A stretch of 35,268 nt of DNA from JAXHTY01 sp034189225 (GTDB lineage: Bacteria > Desulfobacterota > Desulfobacteria > Desulfobacterales > Desulfosudaceae): positions 1-35,268 of the forward strand of contig JAXHVL010000192.1 of assembly GCA_034189225.1 (NCBI GenBank), read 5' to 3'. Both the position numbers and the translations under genes were made by a program. Positions within the stretch are counted from its first letter, which is position 1; each line of letters opens with the position of its first letter. The notes under the pieces were generated by a model. It was given only the letters and a program-made list of their open reading frames with translations, made no database searches and was not told where the DNA came from. Shown piece after piece: positions 1 through 7,008 of this stretch.

Positions 1-157
1 GAAAGCCGGGATACGGGTCTACAGACCCGTTAATGCTCCGTCTTGAAATTACCATCTTTCTCAGGTTCAAAATGGTACTCAATATTAAATTCGAAACACG
101 AAGGCACGTGATTCTTAAACTCACCCTTCGCGTTCTTCGTGAGCTTCGTGGTTCATT
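1..157. repeat. Dispersed repeat, copy A (second copy at 34539-34695)
   Basis: This stretch recurs in direct orientation at 34539-34695 with three mismatches by eye in 157 bases (positions 16, 117 and 131). Both copies lie in gene-free DNA and lead into CACGAAG-type palindromic sequence. They diverge abruptly after base 157. No coding frame is convincing, so I read it as a dispersed intergenic repeat. Its left limit lies outside the window. Confidence 0.85.
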
Positions 158-192
158 TGCTTGGGGTTGATTACCACGAAGAGCACGAAGGA
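133..192. repeat. CACGAAG palindromic repeat
   Basis: Arms 133-152 and 173-192 are inverted copies (17 of 20 positions complementary) around a 20-base loop. The arms are built from the repeated word CTTCGTG/CACGAAG. A sister element with the same loop ending (GTTGATT) is at 21286-21346, and a left arm alone is at 34671-34690. It would fold into a long hairpin. Confidence 0.8.
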
Positions 193-220
193 CACGAAGA
201 TATGTGCATCGAATTTTTCT

Positions 221-246
221 CGTTCCCACGCTCCTGCATGGGAACG
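221..246. repeat. Small hairpin repeat
   Basis: CGTTCCCA at 221-228 pairs perfectly with TGGGAACG at 239-246 around a 10-base loop. It lies in the gene-free stretch before the first gene, next to the CACGAAG palindrome. No T-run follows on either side, so it looks like a repeat hairpin rather than an intrinsic terminator. I see nothing else in 247-401 beyond low-complexity repeat-like DNA. Confidence 0.5.
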
Positions 247-401
247 CAGAGAATCTTTGAGGTCTCTTTCCGTGCCCTTCCGTGTATTTCGTGGTTAAAA
301 AAGGTGCTTTGATTTTGAATGAATTACCACATTAGGGTTCGTCACAAAATAAGTTGGGCAAATTTGGCGCCGGAATTTTTTCCGTCTTCGAGACGCGAGG
401 A

Positions 402-429
402 GGCAAAATAGCAATTTATGGATGGGCAC
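402..429. mobile_element. Right end of a MITE-family element (partial)
   Basis: These 28 bases, ending GGATGGGCAC, are identical to the right end of the 141-bp element at 12230-12370 and nearly identical to that at 4721-4861. The DNA to the left (about 338-401) does not match the interior of those copies, and no left inverted repeat is visible. It is either a truncated copy or a different element using the same terminus. It ends four bases from the stop codon of the 433-759 gene. Confidence 0.6.
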
Positions 430-432
430 TAT

Positions 433-759
433 TTAATCGTGATGATGCATGTCCGTTGCGAATGCGGCAGCCGCATAACCCGTGGCCTGTGGGCAATACT
501 TCATGTCATCCCCCAGGGACACAGGCGAAGAATTGGTGGCAGGCTCCTGGTGTTCAAGAAAATTCAGAAAACGGGTCAACCCCTTTTCCATGGTATCAAA
601 ATTGGAAAGAAGCTCCGAAGCGGAAAAACGGCTGACCTCTTCAGCCACAAACCTCCCGACAGCCGCATTGATGGCAGTGTCATTGGAAACACCGGGCTTC
701 AATGAGAGTATATGCTTTAATCCATCCTCAATGCACTTTACCAGTCGCTCTTTCCTCAT
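433..759 (-). CDS. Hypothetical protein (108 aa)
   Basis: No family is recognised. The start is well supported: AAAGGAGG lies about 7 bases upstream of the ATG at 759. The first 70 residues read as a helical soluble domain with no signal peptide or membrane segment. The tail is Ala- and His-rich and ends MHHHD. It lies 37 bp downstream of the 797-1192 gene on the same strand, so the two are probably co-transcribed. The stop sits against the terminus of a MITE-family element, so the original C-terminus may have been altered by that insertion. Confidence 0.65.
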   Translation of the reverse strand: MRKERLVKCIEDGLKHILSLKPGVSNDTAINAAVGRFVAEEVSRFSASELLSNFDTMEKGLTRFLNFLEHQEPATNSSPVSLGDDMKYCPQATGYAAAAFATDMHHHD

Positions 760-796
760 GGATATACCTCCTTTTATTCACAACCCGCGGGGTTGC

Positions 797-1192
797 TTAA
801 TTGATGGAATACTTGGCCTTTTGAACAATTTTTTCAAACACGCATTTCACATCGGTAAAATCACTGTCGGAAAAACTTAGAATCTTGGGCCGCAACCCAT
901 AGCCCTTTTTGACGTTTCCATTCCGGTTGTCCGGAAGGATCAGAATAAGGGGAATGTTGACAAGCCGGTCCCGCAGCAGAAACAGATCGCTGAGCTCTCT
1001 TTCCGAAGACACGATAATCACGGCCACCGCCACTTCGGATAACGGCTGATACAATGTCTTGCAGAAATTCTCCACCGTGCGGACGATGGTAATGTTGTCA
1101 CGCGTGATGACCGATTCCAGGGTCGTCAGCAGTTTAATGCCGGCTGAATCAAGTTCTGAAGAATACACCACTATATTTACCGAATCCATCAT
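797..1192 (-). CDS. Hypothetical protein with receiver-like fold pattern (131 aa)
   Basis: Hydrophobic strands alternate with helices as in CheY-like domains: NIVVYS near the N-terminus, VAVIIVSS in the middle, IPLILILPDN, then PKILSFSDSDF. I cannot place a confident phospho-acceptor Asp, so this is a fold guess and not a response-regulator call. The start is one of two adjacent ATGs (ATGATG) with only a weak ribosome site. A -24/-12-like sequence lies about 45-60 bp upstream. It is probably the first gene of a two-gene unit with 433-759. Confidence 0.6.
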   Translation of the reverse strand: MMDSVNIVVYSSELDSAGIKLLTTLESVITRDNITIVRTVENFCKTLYQPLSEVAVAVIIVSSERELSDLFLLRDRLVNIPLILILPDNRNGNVKKGYGLRPKILSFSDSDFTDVKCVFEKIVQKAKYSIN

Positions 1193-1236
1193 GACCCCAT
1201 TTTGATTTTTTTGAACGATGTTGTCTTTATGCTAAA

Positions 1237-1251
1237 TCAAGAAGCGGGCCA
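1237..1251 (-). promoter_or_regulatory. Possible sigma-54 (-24/-12) promoter
   Basis: On the minus strand this reads TGGCCCGCTTCTTGA against the consensus TGGCACGNNNNTTGC. The -24 GG and -12 G are present and correctly spaced, but the last C is A. It lies 45-60 bp upstream of the 1192 start. Weak on its own; mentioned because another sigma-54 system occurs in this window. Confidence 0.3.
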
Positions 1252-1458
1252 ATCTTGACAAAAATCGTAAAATTATTGATATAGTTAGTATATTCAAAGA
1301 CTTATATTTTAATCAGAGCCGTATGGAGACAGGGGAAAGGCAAAAAAACTGTCAACTTATCAAATACAGTTCTATCTGATAAGACAAACAATCCTGCAAA
1401 AATGGACAATGGCATCATGCGGTGGACAATATGGGAAAATGTCTGTAATAGTCGAACT

Positions 1459-1926
1459 TCAGCTTCGCAGACCGGCGATGAGCCGTCTGGGTGCAGAAAG
1501 GAGAGAAAGGGCCGAAAGAATATCCGGACACACCATGTCCGCGGCATTCACGGTCGCTACGCAGGCGCCTTCTTTCTGAATCAGCGCAATGCCCAGGGCT
1601 GCTCCGGCCAGCATGAGGCGATCATTCCGGCCGTTGCCGATGGCAACCGTTTGGTCGGCACCCAGTTGCTTGATATATGCCAGTTTTCCCCTGTCCTGCG
1701 CCGCCTCGGGCAGAATGGACAGTTCGGCAGGGGTGCCGGCCAGTTCGGCCCCGGCCCTGCCGAAGGTATCCGCGGTAAGCACATGAATGGTCAGGCCGGT
1801 AAGGGCATCAAGACGCTCGGCAACCCCGTCAATGAGCCGCCCGTCGCATGCCATGGTACCGTTGTAATCCATCACGAGATGGGCAAGGGTCAGTTCTCCG
1901 TAACCGGGTATATCTACTTCGAGCAT
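1459..1926 (-). CDS. HAD-superfamily protein, soluble P-type ATPase-like (155 aa)
   Basis: It resembles the small stand-alone HAD proteins annotated as soluble P-type ATPase (COG4087). Motif I is DYNGT (residues 20-24): the nucleophile Asp is present, but the usual second Asp is Asn. A lysine (GKLAYIKQ) fits motif III, and GNGRNDRLML fits motif IV with its Asp. The whole family lacks membrane helices and a cap, matching the 155-aa length. AAGGAG precedes the ATG at 1926. It follows the sufC/sufB-like pair on the same strand after a 106-bp gap. The substrate is unknown; phosphatase activity is plausible but not shown, given the altered motif I. Confidence 0.75.
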   Translation of the reverse strand: MLEVDIPGYGELTLAHLVMDYNGTMACDGRLIDGVAERLDALTGLTIHVLTADTFGRAGAELAGTPAELSILPEAAQDRGKLAYIKQLGADQTVAIGNGRNDRLMLAGAALGIALIQKEGACVATVNAADMVCPDILSALSLLSAPRRLIAGLRS

Positions 1927-1968
1927 TGTTTTCGCTCCTTATTCGTGCAATCTTCTGTTCATCTTACG

Positions 1969-2015
1969 GCGGAGGCGCGGAGAGCGCATAGGGTTTGAGC
2001 CGCTGCGGCCTCCGC
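1969..2015. terminator. Hairpin between the SufB-like gene and the HAD gene
   Basis: GCGGAGGC (1969-1976) pairs with GCCTCCGC (2008-2015). It lies just after the stop of the SufB-like gene in the direction of its transcription. There is no T-run, so it is either a factor-dependent terminator or another palindromic repeat of the GC-rich GGAGGCGC type. Confidence 0.35.
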
Positions 2016-2032
2016 GTCGCCGCGGTGAACAA

Positions 2033-2986
2033 TTAATACGAGGGGGTAAGCAGCCCCTGAATGATCATGTCCGTTGCCTCGTTCTCGTTAAGGCCGCGGG
2101 ACATAAGCGTCTCAAGCTGCTTTGAATCCACGCTGCCCACAGATGCTTCGTGGGTAACATGGGCGCGGGAGTGCTTCACCTCTACCACTGGAATGGCGCT
2201 GGCCGTTGCGTTTCCCTGCACGATCTCCTTGCAGTCCACGTGTCCTCTGGCTTCCGGTGCGGAGGCTGCCATGGTATTCTGGATCTTTGCCGTGGCATTG
2301 TCCCGCACAGCAATATTGGTCATGAGCACACCATGAGCACCCTCTCCCTGCAAGTGGGCCTTTTCATTGATAGCGATATAATCATCTTGGGTGCCGTTGA
2401 TCCTGGCCGACATCTCAAGAATGCTCCGGGGACCACAGAAGGCTTCGTATTCCATGTCAATATGGCCCACCCGCCCTTGAATCAGCTCAAAATCCGTCCG
2501 GAACCGGGCCCCTTCATCCAGGTAAACCGCGGCCCTCGGGATTACGGCAACGCCGCCGGCATCGCCATGGACATGACGTTCAAGATAGGCATATTCAGCC
2601 CCCTTGCCGATATGAATCTCCGCCTCCATGGTATGGCGGACATCTACGGCATTGGGAAAGGTACAGCTGGCCACAATGGAAATGGAAGAATAATCTTCCA
2701 GGCGGGTGGTCATGTAAATTTTTTGAACCCCTGTTTCCGGAAGCATCCCGAAACAGATCCTGACTGGCTTTTCAACGGTGGTATTTTCGGCCACCGTGAT
2801 TTCGGCACGGATCCCGTCCTCCAGCTCCTCGGCCTGGACATCCAGGCCCGGCACCAGGTGAAGGCCGAGCACCTTATTGCCATGAATCTCCACGTGGGCC
2901 ACATCCGGCGCCATCACGTGGGATTCACCGAGACTTTCATACAAGCGGGCGATCATATCGTTGTTGCTCGTGTCGTTATTGTTCAT
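2033..2986 (-). CDS. SufB/SufD-family Fe-S scaffold protein (SmsB-like, 317 aa)
   Basis: A beta-helix SufBD-family protein, scaffold partner of the SufC ATPase in Fe-S cluster assembly. The C-terminal half carries family hallmarks: DCKEIVQG, then VEVKHSRAHVTHEASVG and the end region LMSRGLNENEATDMIIQGLL. At 317 aa it is much shorter than E. coli SufB (about 495 aa). It fits the short form found in two-gene SufCB or SMS systems of anaerobes. It overlaps sufC by four bases (ATGA), so translation is coupled. No sufD, sufS, sufU or sufE is next to it, so the sulfur donor must come from elsewhere. The family call is firm; SMS assignment is inference from length and context. Confidence 0.9.
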   Translation of the reverse strand: MNNNDTSNNDMIARLYESLGESHVMAPDVAHVEIHGNKVLGLHLVPGLDVQAEELEDGIRAEITVAENTTVEKPVRICFGMLPETGVQKIYMTTRLEDYSSISIVASCTFPNAVDVRHTMEAEIHIGKGAEYAYLERHVHGDAGGVAVIPRAAVYLDEGARFRTDFELIQGRVGHIDMEYEAFCGPRSILEMSARINGTQDDYIAINEKAHLQGEGAHGVLMTNIAVRDNATAKIQNTMAASAPEARGHVDCKEIVQGNATASAIPVVEVKHSRAHVTHEASVGSVDSKQLETLMSRGLNENEATDMIIQGLLTPSY

Positions 2987-3738
2987 GAAACAGCCTCCAG
3001 CTCGGGTTCATTTTTATGGTCACACGGAATACATTTCTCACCGAAATAGTTCATGATCTTATCCACATCGCCTTTTTCGACCACCCGGCCGCAGCACATC
3101 AGAAAGGCGTGATCCGCCTGCTCGAGCACCGTCCGGGAATGGGTGATCAGCAATACCGTTGTCCCGTTTTCTTTCAGCCGGGCGATGGCCTGGAAAATCT
3201 TATTCAGCGCCTCCACGTCGATCCCGGAATCCGGTTCGTCCATCATTACCAGGGACGGCTCCATGGTGAGTATCGATGCCAGTTCGATGCGCTTTCGCTC
3301 GCCGCCGGAAAGGGTTTTGTCCACGGCCCGGTTCAGATATTCGGACGGTTTCAGTCCCACCACATCCAGGGCCCATTCGGCCTTTTCCTCTGACTTGTCC
3401 ATCGCACCGGCGCTGATAAAGCTTTTGACGGACAGTCCTTCAAACCGGGCCGGTTCCTGCCAGGCCAGGGTAATGCCCTTCCGCGCACGTTTGTCAGTGC
3501 TCAGCCCCTTGACCGAGGCTCCCTGAAACCGGATATCGCCCTCGTAAGCCTCGTAACCATGAAGCCCCATAATGGTAGACGCCAGCGTGGATTTGCCGGC
3601 CCCGTTGGGCCCGACCACCGCATGAATATGACCGGCCCAGAGCGAAATCGAAAGCTCGTCCAGAATCCGTTTTTTGCCCAGGTGTAAGGTCAGGCGGTCA
3701 ACATCCAGCAGACCGCTTCCCGTGATTGGTTCATTCAT
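2983..3738 (-). CDS. sufC: SufC-family Fe-S assembly ATPase (251 aa)
   Basis: Cytosolic ABC ATPase that drives Fe-S cluster assembly on its SufB-like partner. Walker A is GPNGAGKST, the ABC signature is LSGGERKRIE, and Walker B is LVMMDEPDSGID. DSGID is the version typical of SufC. ITHSRTVLEQ supplies the switch His. There is no membrane partner, as expected. An AAAGGAAA ribosome site precedes the ATG at 3738. It is the first gene of a two-gene operon, with a promoter candidate at 3868-3896 and a foldable leader in between. In SMS nomenclature it would be SmsC. Confidence 0.93.
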   Translation of the reverse strand: MNEPITGSGLLDVDRLTLHLGKKRILDELSISLWAGHIHAVVGPNGAGKSTLASTIMGLHGYEAYEGDIRFQGASVKGLSTDKRARKGITLAWQEPARFEGLSVKSFISAGAMDKSEEKAEWALDVVGLKPSEYLNRAVDKTLSGGERKRIELASILTMEPSLVMMDEPDSGIDVEALNKIFQAIARLKENGTTVLLITHSRTVLEQADHAFLMCCGRVVEKGDVDKIMNYFGEKCIPCDHKNEPELEAVS

Positions 3739-3784
3739 CTTGTATTTCCTTTTACATTTCCTTGGTCTGGATGGTTGTCATTTG

Positions 3785-3848
3785 CGGGGAGCAGCCCAAA
3801 ACCGGCCTGCCGCCAGCGTCTGTAACAGGCCGGCAAACAGAATCCCCG
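3785..3848 (-). promoter_or_regulatory. Foldable 5' leader upstream of sufC
   Basis: An outer stem (3785-3790 with 3843-3848, 6 bp) encloses an inner perfect 8-bp stem (CCGGCCTG 3802-3809 with CAGGCCGG 3825-3832). Internal loops are about 11 and 10 bases and the apical loop is 15 bases. It lies between the promoter candidate and the sufC ribosome site. I tried B12, TPP, FMN and SAM riboswitch signatures from memory and none fit. It could be an unassigned regulatory RNA, an Fe-S regulator site, or chance GC-rich pairing. Confidence 0.4.
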
Positions 3849-3867
3849 AAAAGGAACATATTGTGAT

Positions 3868-3896
3868 AAAATACGACATGTGATCCCATTCGTCAA
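3868..3896 (-). promoter_or_regulatory. Sigma-70-type promoter candidate for sufC-sufB
   Basis: On the minus strand: TTGACG (-35), a 17-base spacer and TATTTT (-10). Transcription would start near 3860, about 120 bases before the sufC start. The orientation and spacing fit; the hexamers match at 5/6 and 4/6. Confidence 0.45.
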
Positions 3897-3933
3897 ATGA
3901 TCAACCCGAAGCCTCAAAACCATCGCAAGCGTC

Positions 3934-3988
3934 GTTCCTTACTGCAAAAACGCCGCGACGGGGTTGGAAGCTTTTTACGAAACCGTCA
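3934..3988 (-). repeat. Dispersed repeat, CTTCCAACCCC family
   Basis: Minus-strand copy of the family that starts TGACGGYTTCGTAAAAAGC and runs through CTTCCAACCCC to TTTTTGCAG. Other copies are at 8649-8703, 19681-19730 and 34323-34370. It lies between the divergent sufC and 4086-4649 genes. The remainder of the 3739-4085 gap holds the sufC leader and promoter. Confidence 0.8.
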
Positions 3989-4085
3989 AAAAATATCCGC
4001 CCCATTCCGGGTTAATGTTTGCAAAAAAGGGGGATAATGCATTACAACGAATAAATGCCATGAAATGATAAAAAAAGGATAAATA

Positions 4086-4649
4086 ATGGATACGCAGAAG
4101 GAACAGATCAGCATCAGCAACGCCACCCAGACGCTGGTGAATTATGCCGTGGACCGGGAGGATATCAAGGTCCTGCTGGAAGCGATGCCGGAACCGGCAG
4201 AAACCGGTGACGCCGCACCGGATCTCAGCAAAACCACCATGGAATACGAAATTCAGCTGCTCAAAATTGTGTGCACGGGATGGGCCGTGTCCTATTACCT
4301 GGTCGAGCATCCCCACAAATCAGAACTGGCCACCGCCTTCTGGATGGCTATTCAGGAATTCTCCGAAAAAATTTCGGAGATGAGTTCCACCGCGGCAGGC
4401 CTGGATATCAACTACTTCAGTCTGATCAAGGAGCGGGCCGATCTTTACATCAAGGCCATGCAGATGAACATGACTGAAGGGGACCCGGCTTCCGTCATCG
4501 GCATAACTTTTGCCGAAGTCTGCGGCAGCAAGGACGAACCAATGATGATCACCTCGGGCAAACGCATGTTTTCCATCACCCTGGAAAGCATCAAGCGCTA
4601 CCTGGATGCCGTGAAGATCGTACCGGAGGAAACCGAAAACGAAAGTTGA
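4086..4649 (+). CDS. Hypothetical protein (187 aa)
   Basis: Not recognised. It is a soluble, acidic, mostly helical protein without signal peptide or membrane segments. It has two Cys (in KIVCTGW and AEVCGSK) but no metal-binding pattern. AAGGAT six bases before the ATG supports the start. It appears to be monocistronic: a divergent gene lies upstream and a 9-bp hairpin plus a MITE lie downstream. Codon use and GC content look like those of its neighbours, so I treat it as a genuine gene. Confidence 0.75.
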   Translation: MDTQKEQISISNATQTLVNYAVDREDIKVLLEAMPEPAETGDAAPDLSKTTMEYEIQLLKIVCTGWAVSYYLVEHPHKSELATAFWMAIQEFSEKISEMSSTAAGLDINYFSLIKERADLYIKAMQMNMTEGDPASVIGITFAEVCGSKDEPMMITSGKRMFSITLESIKRYLDAVKIVPEETENES

Positions 4650-4661
4650 CTACCCCTCTCA

Positions 4662-4687
4662 TCGCAGAGGCGGCCAATCCTCTGCGA
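4662..4687. terminator. Hairpin after the 187-aa gene
   Basis: TCGCAGAGG (4662-4670) pairs perfectly with CCTCTGCGA (4679-4687) around an 8-base loop, 12 bases after the stop codon. No clear T-run follows. It resembles the CAGAGG/CCTCTG stem of the larger palindrome at 21029-21081, so it may be repeat-derived. Confidence 0.45.
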
Positions 4688-4720
4688 GGCGGTGAATCCT
4701 GAAAATTTGGCACGGAACCA

Positions 4721-4861
4721 GTGTCCGTCCAGAAATTAGATATTTTGGTCGAGTTCAAGGAAGGCGAAAATTTTAACCGGAGGAATACTTTGCGTATTTT
4801 GAGGATTAAAATTTGAGACTGACGCAGAAATCGGGCAAAATAGCAATTCATGGATGGTCAC
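4721..4861. mobile_element. 141-bp MITE-like element, copy 1
   Basis: Non-coding element with imperfect terminal inverted repeats of about 27 bp (GTGTCCGTCC... and, read inward, GTGACCATCC...). It is flanked by a 6-bp target duplication, GAACCA at 4715-4720 and 4862-4867. The centre folds back: AAATTTTAA (4768-4776) with TTAAAATTT (4806-4814), and AATAC (4784-4788) with GTATT (4794-4798). A near-identical element of the same length is at 12230-12370. No transposase for it is seen in the window. It has landed ten bases before the probable start codon of the DUF456 gene. Confidence 0.9.
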
Positions 4862-4871
4862 GAACCAAATC

Positions 4872-5357
4872 ATGATCAATACGGTACTCATCATCATCGG
4901 GATTTTCGTAGTTTTGGCGGGACTGGCCGGCTGTATTCTGCCGGTAATTCCCGGCCCCATCGTGGCCTACATCGCGCTGATTATTCTGAACCTCGCCAAG
5001 GGCTGGGAAGCCTTCGGCCTGGGGTTCATGCTGGTCATGGCCGGCGGTGCAGTGCTCATGACCCTCCTGGATTTTTTCGTCTCCATGGTGGGAGCGCGTA
5101 AATACGGCGCCGCCAAAGCCGGCATATGGGGATCGGTCATCGGCATGATCGTCGGCATCTTTATCATTCCGCCCTGGGGGATTTTCATCGGCGCCCTGGC
5201 CGGCGCGATCATCGGCGAAGCCCTCACCGGCCGGCAGACCACAGAGGCCATGCGCGTGGGATGGGGTGTGTTCATGGGCAATGTTGCCGGCATCGCCCTG
5301 AAGCTGGCCTATTGCATGGTGGTGCTGTTTTTTTATCTCAAGGAAATGTTTGTTTAG
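4872..5357 (+). CDS. DUF456 family membrane protein (161 aa from this start)
   Basis: Small integral membrane protein with about four to five hydrophobic segments rich in Gly, Ala and Ile. It includes the paired LPVIPGP and IPPWGIFIGALAGAIIGE loops characteristic of DUF456. Function unknown. Two starts are possible. ATG 4854 lies inside the MITE and would add six residues; ATG 4872 (MINTVLII) lies outside it and is probably the ancestral start. Neither now has a good ribosome site. If the MITE is removed, a GGAA would sit about ten bases before ATG 4872, so the insertion appears to have separated the gene from its own initiation signals. Confidence 0.8.
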   Translation: MINTVLIIIGIFVVLAGLAGCILPVIPGPIVAYIALIILNLAKGWEAFGLGFMLVMAGGAVLMTLLDFFVSMVGARKYGAAKAGIWGSVIGMIVGIFIIPPWGIFIGALAGAIIGEALTGRQTTEAMRVGWGVFMGNVAGIALKLAYCMVVLFFYLKEMFV

Positions 5358-5442
5358 CCTTCGGCGGACTTTCCCTCCATTCGGGAAACATCGGCCATCC
5401 GCAAACAACCGACGGACAATTGAAAGGGCGATTTTTCGCTTG

Positions 5443-5519
5443 CGTTATAACAGGAAATATATTACGATTTCGAAAAATGGCATTGGCAAAACACGTATAT
5501 TTTTTGCCGATCGTTATAC
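5443..5519. promoter_or_regulatory. ModE-like half-sites upstream of modA
   Basis: CGTTATA at 5443-5449 faces TATATTACG at 5458-5466. A second pair, GTATA (5495-5499) and TATAC (5515-5519, within CGTTATAC), follows. The family ModE operator is built from inverted CGYTATA-type half-sites, so the position just before modABC is suggestive. TATACT (5515-5520) could be a -10 box. No modE gene is in the window. Confidence 0.4.
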
Positions 5520-5560
5520 TCAATTAAACACAACGAAAACACCTAACGGAGGAAAACGTC

Positions 5561-6328
5561 ATGAAACAGCGCAAATCGTATTTTCGGTGGATGACAAGAC
5601 TGCTGGCCTTCCTGATTATGTGCATGATGGGCAACATCGCGGCGGCCGAAGAAATTCACGTGGCCGTGGCCAGCAATTTCACCGAGGCCATAAAAAAAAT
5701 CGCCGAACATTATGAAGCGGCCACCGGCAACACCGTAATCCTTGCATTCGGATCCACGGGCAAACATTATGCGCAGATTAAGAACGGCGCCCCCTTTGAT
5801 GCATTTTTTGCAGCTGATGTGAAGCGTCCCGAATTACTGGAACAGGAGGGTATCGCAAAGCAGGGAAGCCGGTTCACCTATGCCATCGGAAGGCTGGCAT
5901 TATGGAGCGCCAAGCCCGGGCTTGTAGATGCATCCGGGAAGGTATTGCATACCGGTAAATTCAGGTATCTGGCAATCGCCAATCCGAGACTGGCGCCGTA
6001 CGGCCTTGCCGCCAAACAGGTTTTGCAGGCACGCGGGATATGGAAGCCGCTTCAGGGACGGATCGTGAAGGGCGAAAACGTCAGTCAGACGTATCAGTTC
6101 ATTACCAGTGGCAACGCGGCACTGGGTTTTATCGCTTACGCCCAGATCAAAAGCCCCGGCCGGGCAATTCAGGGGTCATACTGGCTGGTGCCCCAATCAC
6201 TTCACGATAGCATCGAACAGCAGGCGGTGTTGCTGAAGAACAACCAAACGGCCCGGGATTTCCTGAAATTTGCGAGAAGCGACGCGGCATTGGCCATCAT
6301 CCATGGCTTCGGGTATAATACGCCATGA
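5561..6328 (+). CDS. modA: Molybdate ABC transporter, periplasmic binding protein ModA (255 aa)
   Basis: Captures molybdate or tungstate in the periplasm and hands it to ModB. A signal peptide is visible: basic start (MKQRK), hydrophobic core LLAFLIMCMMG, and an Ala-rich cleavage site near AAAEE. The mature protein starts IHVAVASNFTEAIKKIA, the ModA signature with the ligand-binding Ser. FGSTGKHYAQIKNGAPFDAFFAAD and GNAALGFIAYAQI are further family blocks. GGAGG at 5548-5552 fixes the start. It overlaps modB by four bases. Molybdate uptake would serve formate dehydrogenases and other Mo/W enzymes. Confidence 0.95.
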   Translation: MKQRKSYFRWMTRLLAFLIMCMMGNIAAAEEIHVAVASNFTEAIKKIAEHYEAATGNTVILAFGSTGKHYAQIKNGAPFDAFFAADVKRPELLEQEGIAKQGSRFTYAIGRLALWSAKPGLVDASGKVLHTGKFRYLAIANPRLAPYGLAAKQVLQARGIWKPLQGRIVKGENVSQTYQFITSGNAALGFIAYAQIKSPGRAIQGSYWLVPQSLHDSIEQQAVLLKNNQTARDFLKFARSDAALAIIHGFGYNTP

Positions 6329-7008
6329 TTCTTGAACAACAAGATATCACCGCCCTCTTGATGACCCTGAAGCTGGCCTCATTAACGACGGTCATTCTCC
6401 TGTTACTCGGCACTCCGATGGCCTGGTGGCTGGCCCGGTCACACTGGCGATACAAATTTCTGCTGGAGGCAGTGGTGGCGTTACCTCTGGTACTTCCCCC
6501 AACCGTCCTGGGATTTTACCTGCTGATCGCGCTGGGGCCGCATGGATTTATAGGGGGAATGATGAAATTCATGGGCGGCAGCCCCCTGGCATTCACCTTC
6601 GCCGGACTGGTGGTCGGATCGGTGGTCTATTCCATGCCGTTTGTGGTACAACCGCTTCGAGGCGCATTTGCCGCCATTGGCCGAAGGCCCCTGGAAGTCG
6701 CCGCCACCCTGCGCGCGCCCCCCCTGGACCGTTTTTTTTCTGTGGTCGTGCCCCTGGCCTGGCCTGGTTTTCTGACCGCCGCCGTGCTGGGATTTGCCCA
6801 CACCCTGGGCGAGTTCGGGGTTGTACTGATGATCGGCGGCAATATTCCCGGACGGACCCAGGTGCTGTCCATCGCCATCTACGATCATGTGGAAGCCCTT
6901 GAATACGCCCGTGCCCATTATCTGTCCGGCGGGCTCCTGATACTTTCCTTCTTGCTGCTGATGCTGGTCTACGCCCTGAACCGTCGTTTCATGGTGGTGC
7001 AGCCATGA
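6325..7008 (+). CDS. modB: Molybdate ABC transporter permease ModB (227 aa)
   Basis: Inner-membrane permease of the ModABC importer, with five to six transmembrane segments. The cytoplasmic EAA-type loop that contacts ModC is visible (RRPLEVAATLRAPPLDRFFSVVVPLAWPG), followed by HTLGEFGVVLMIGGNIPGRTQ, a strong ModB signature. The length is normal for the family. Start (ATGA) and stop (ATGA) each overlap the neighbouring mod gene by four bases, indicating translational coupling. Confidence 0.96.
   Translation: MILEQQDITALLMTLKLASLTTVILLLLGTPMAWWLARSHWRYKFLLEAVVALPLVLPPTVLGFYLLIALGPHGFIGGMMKFMGGSPLAFTFAGLVVGSVVYSMPFVVQPLRGAFAAIGRRPLEVAATLRAPPLDRFFSVVVPLAWPGFLTAAVLGFAHTLGEFGVVLMIGGNIPGRTQVLSIAIYDHVEALEYARAHYLSGGLLILSFLLLMLVYALNRRFMVVQP

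Noticed and set aside
133..192. CACGAAG units considered as a CRISPR array
   Set aside because: The units are contiguous 7-10-base words forming one hairpin, with no regular spacers and no cas genes.
1255..1285. Plus-strand TTGACA followed by TATAGT
   Set aside because: The spacing is 19 bases for TATAGT and no plus-strand gene follows.
4854..4871. ATG 4854 as the true start of the DUF456 protein
   Set aside because: It lies in the MITE right end and has no ribosome site; the hydrophobic protein starts naturally at ATG 4872. It may be used today, but not ancestrally.
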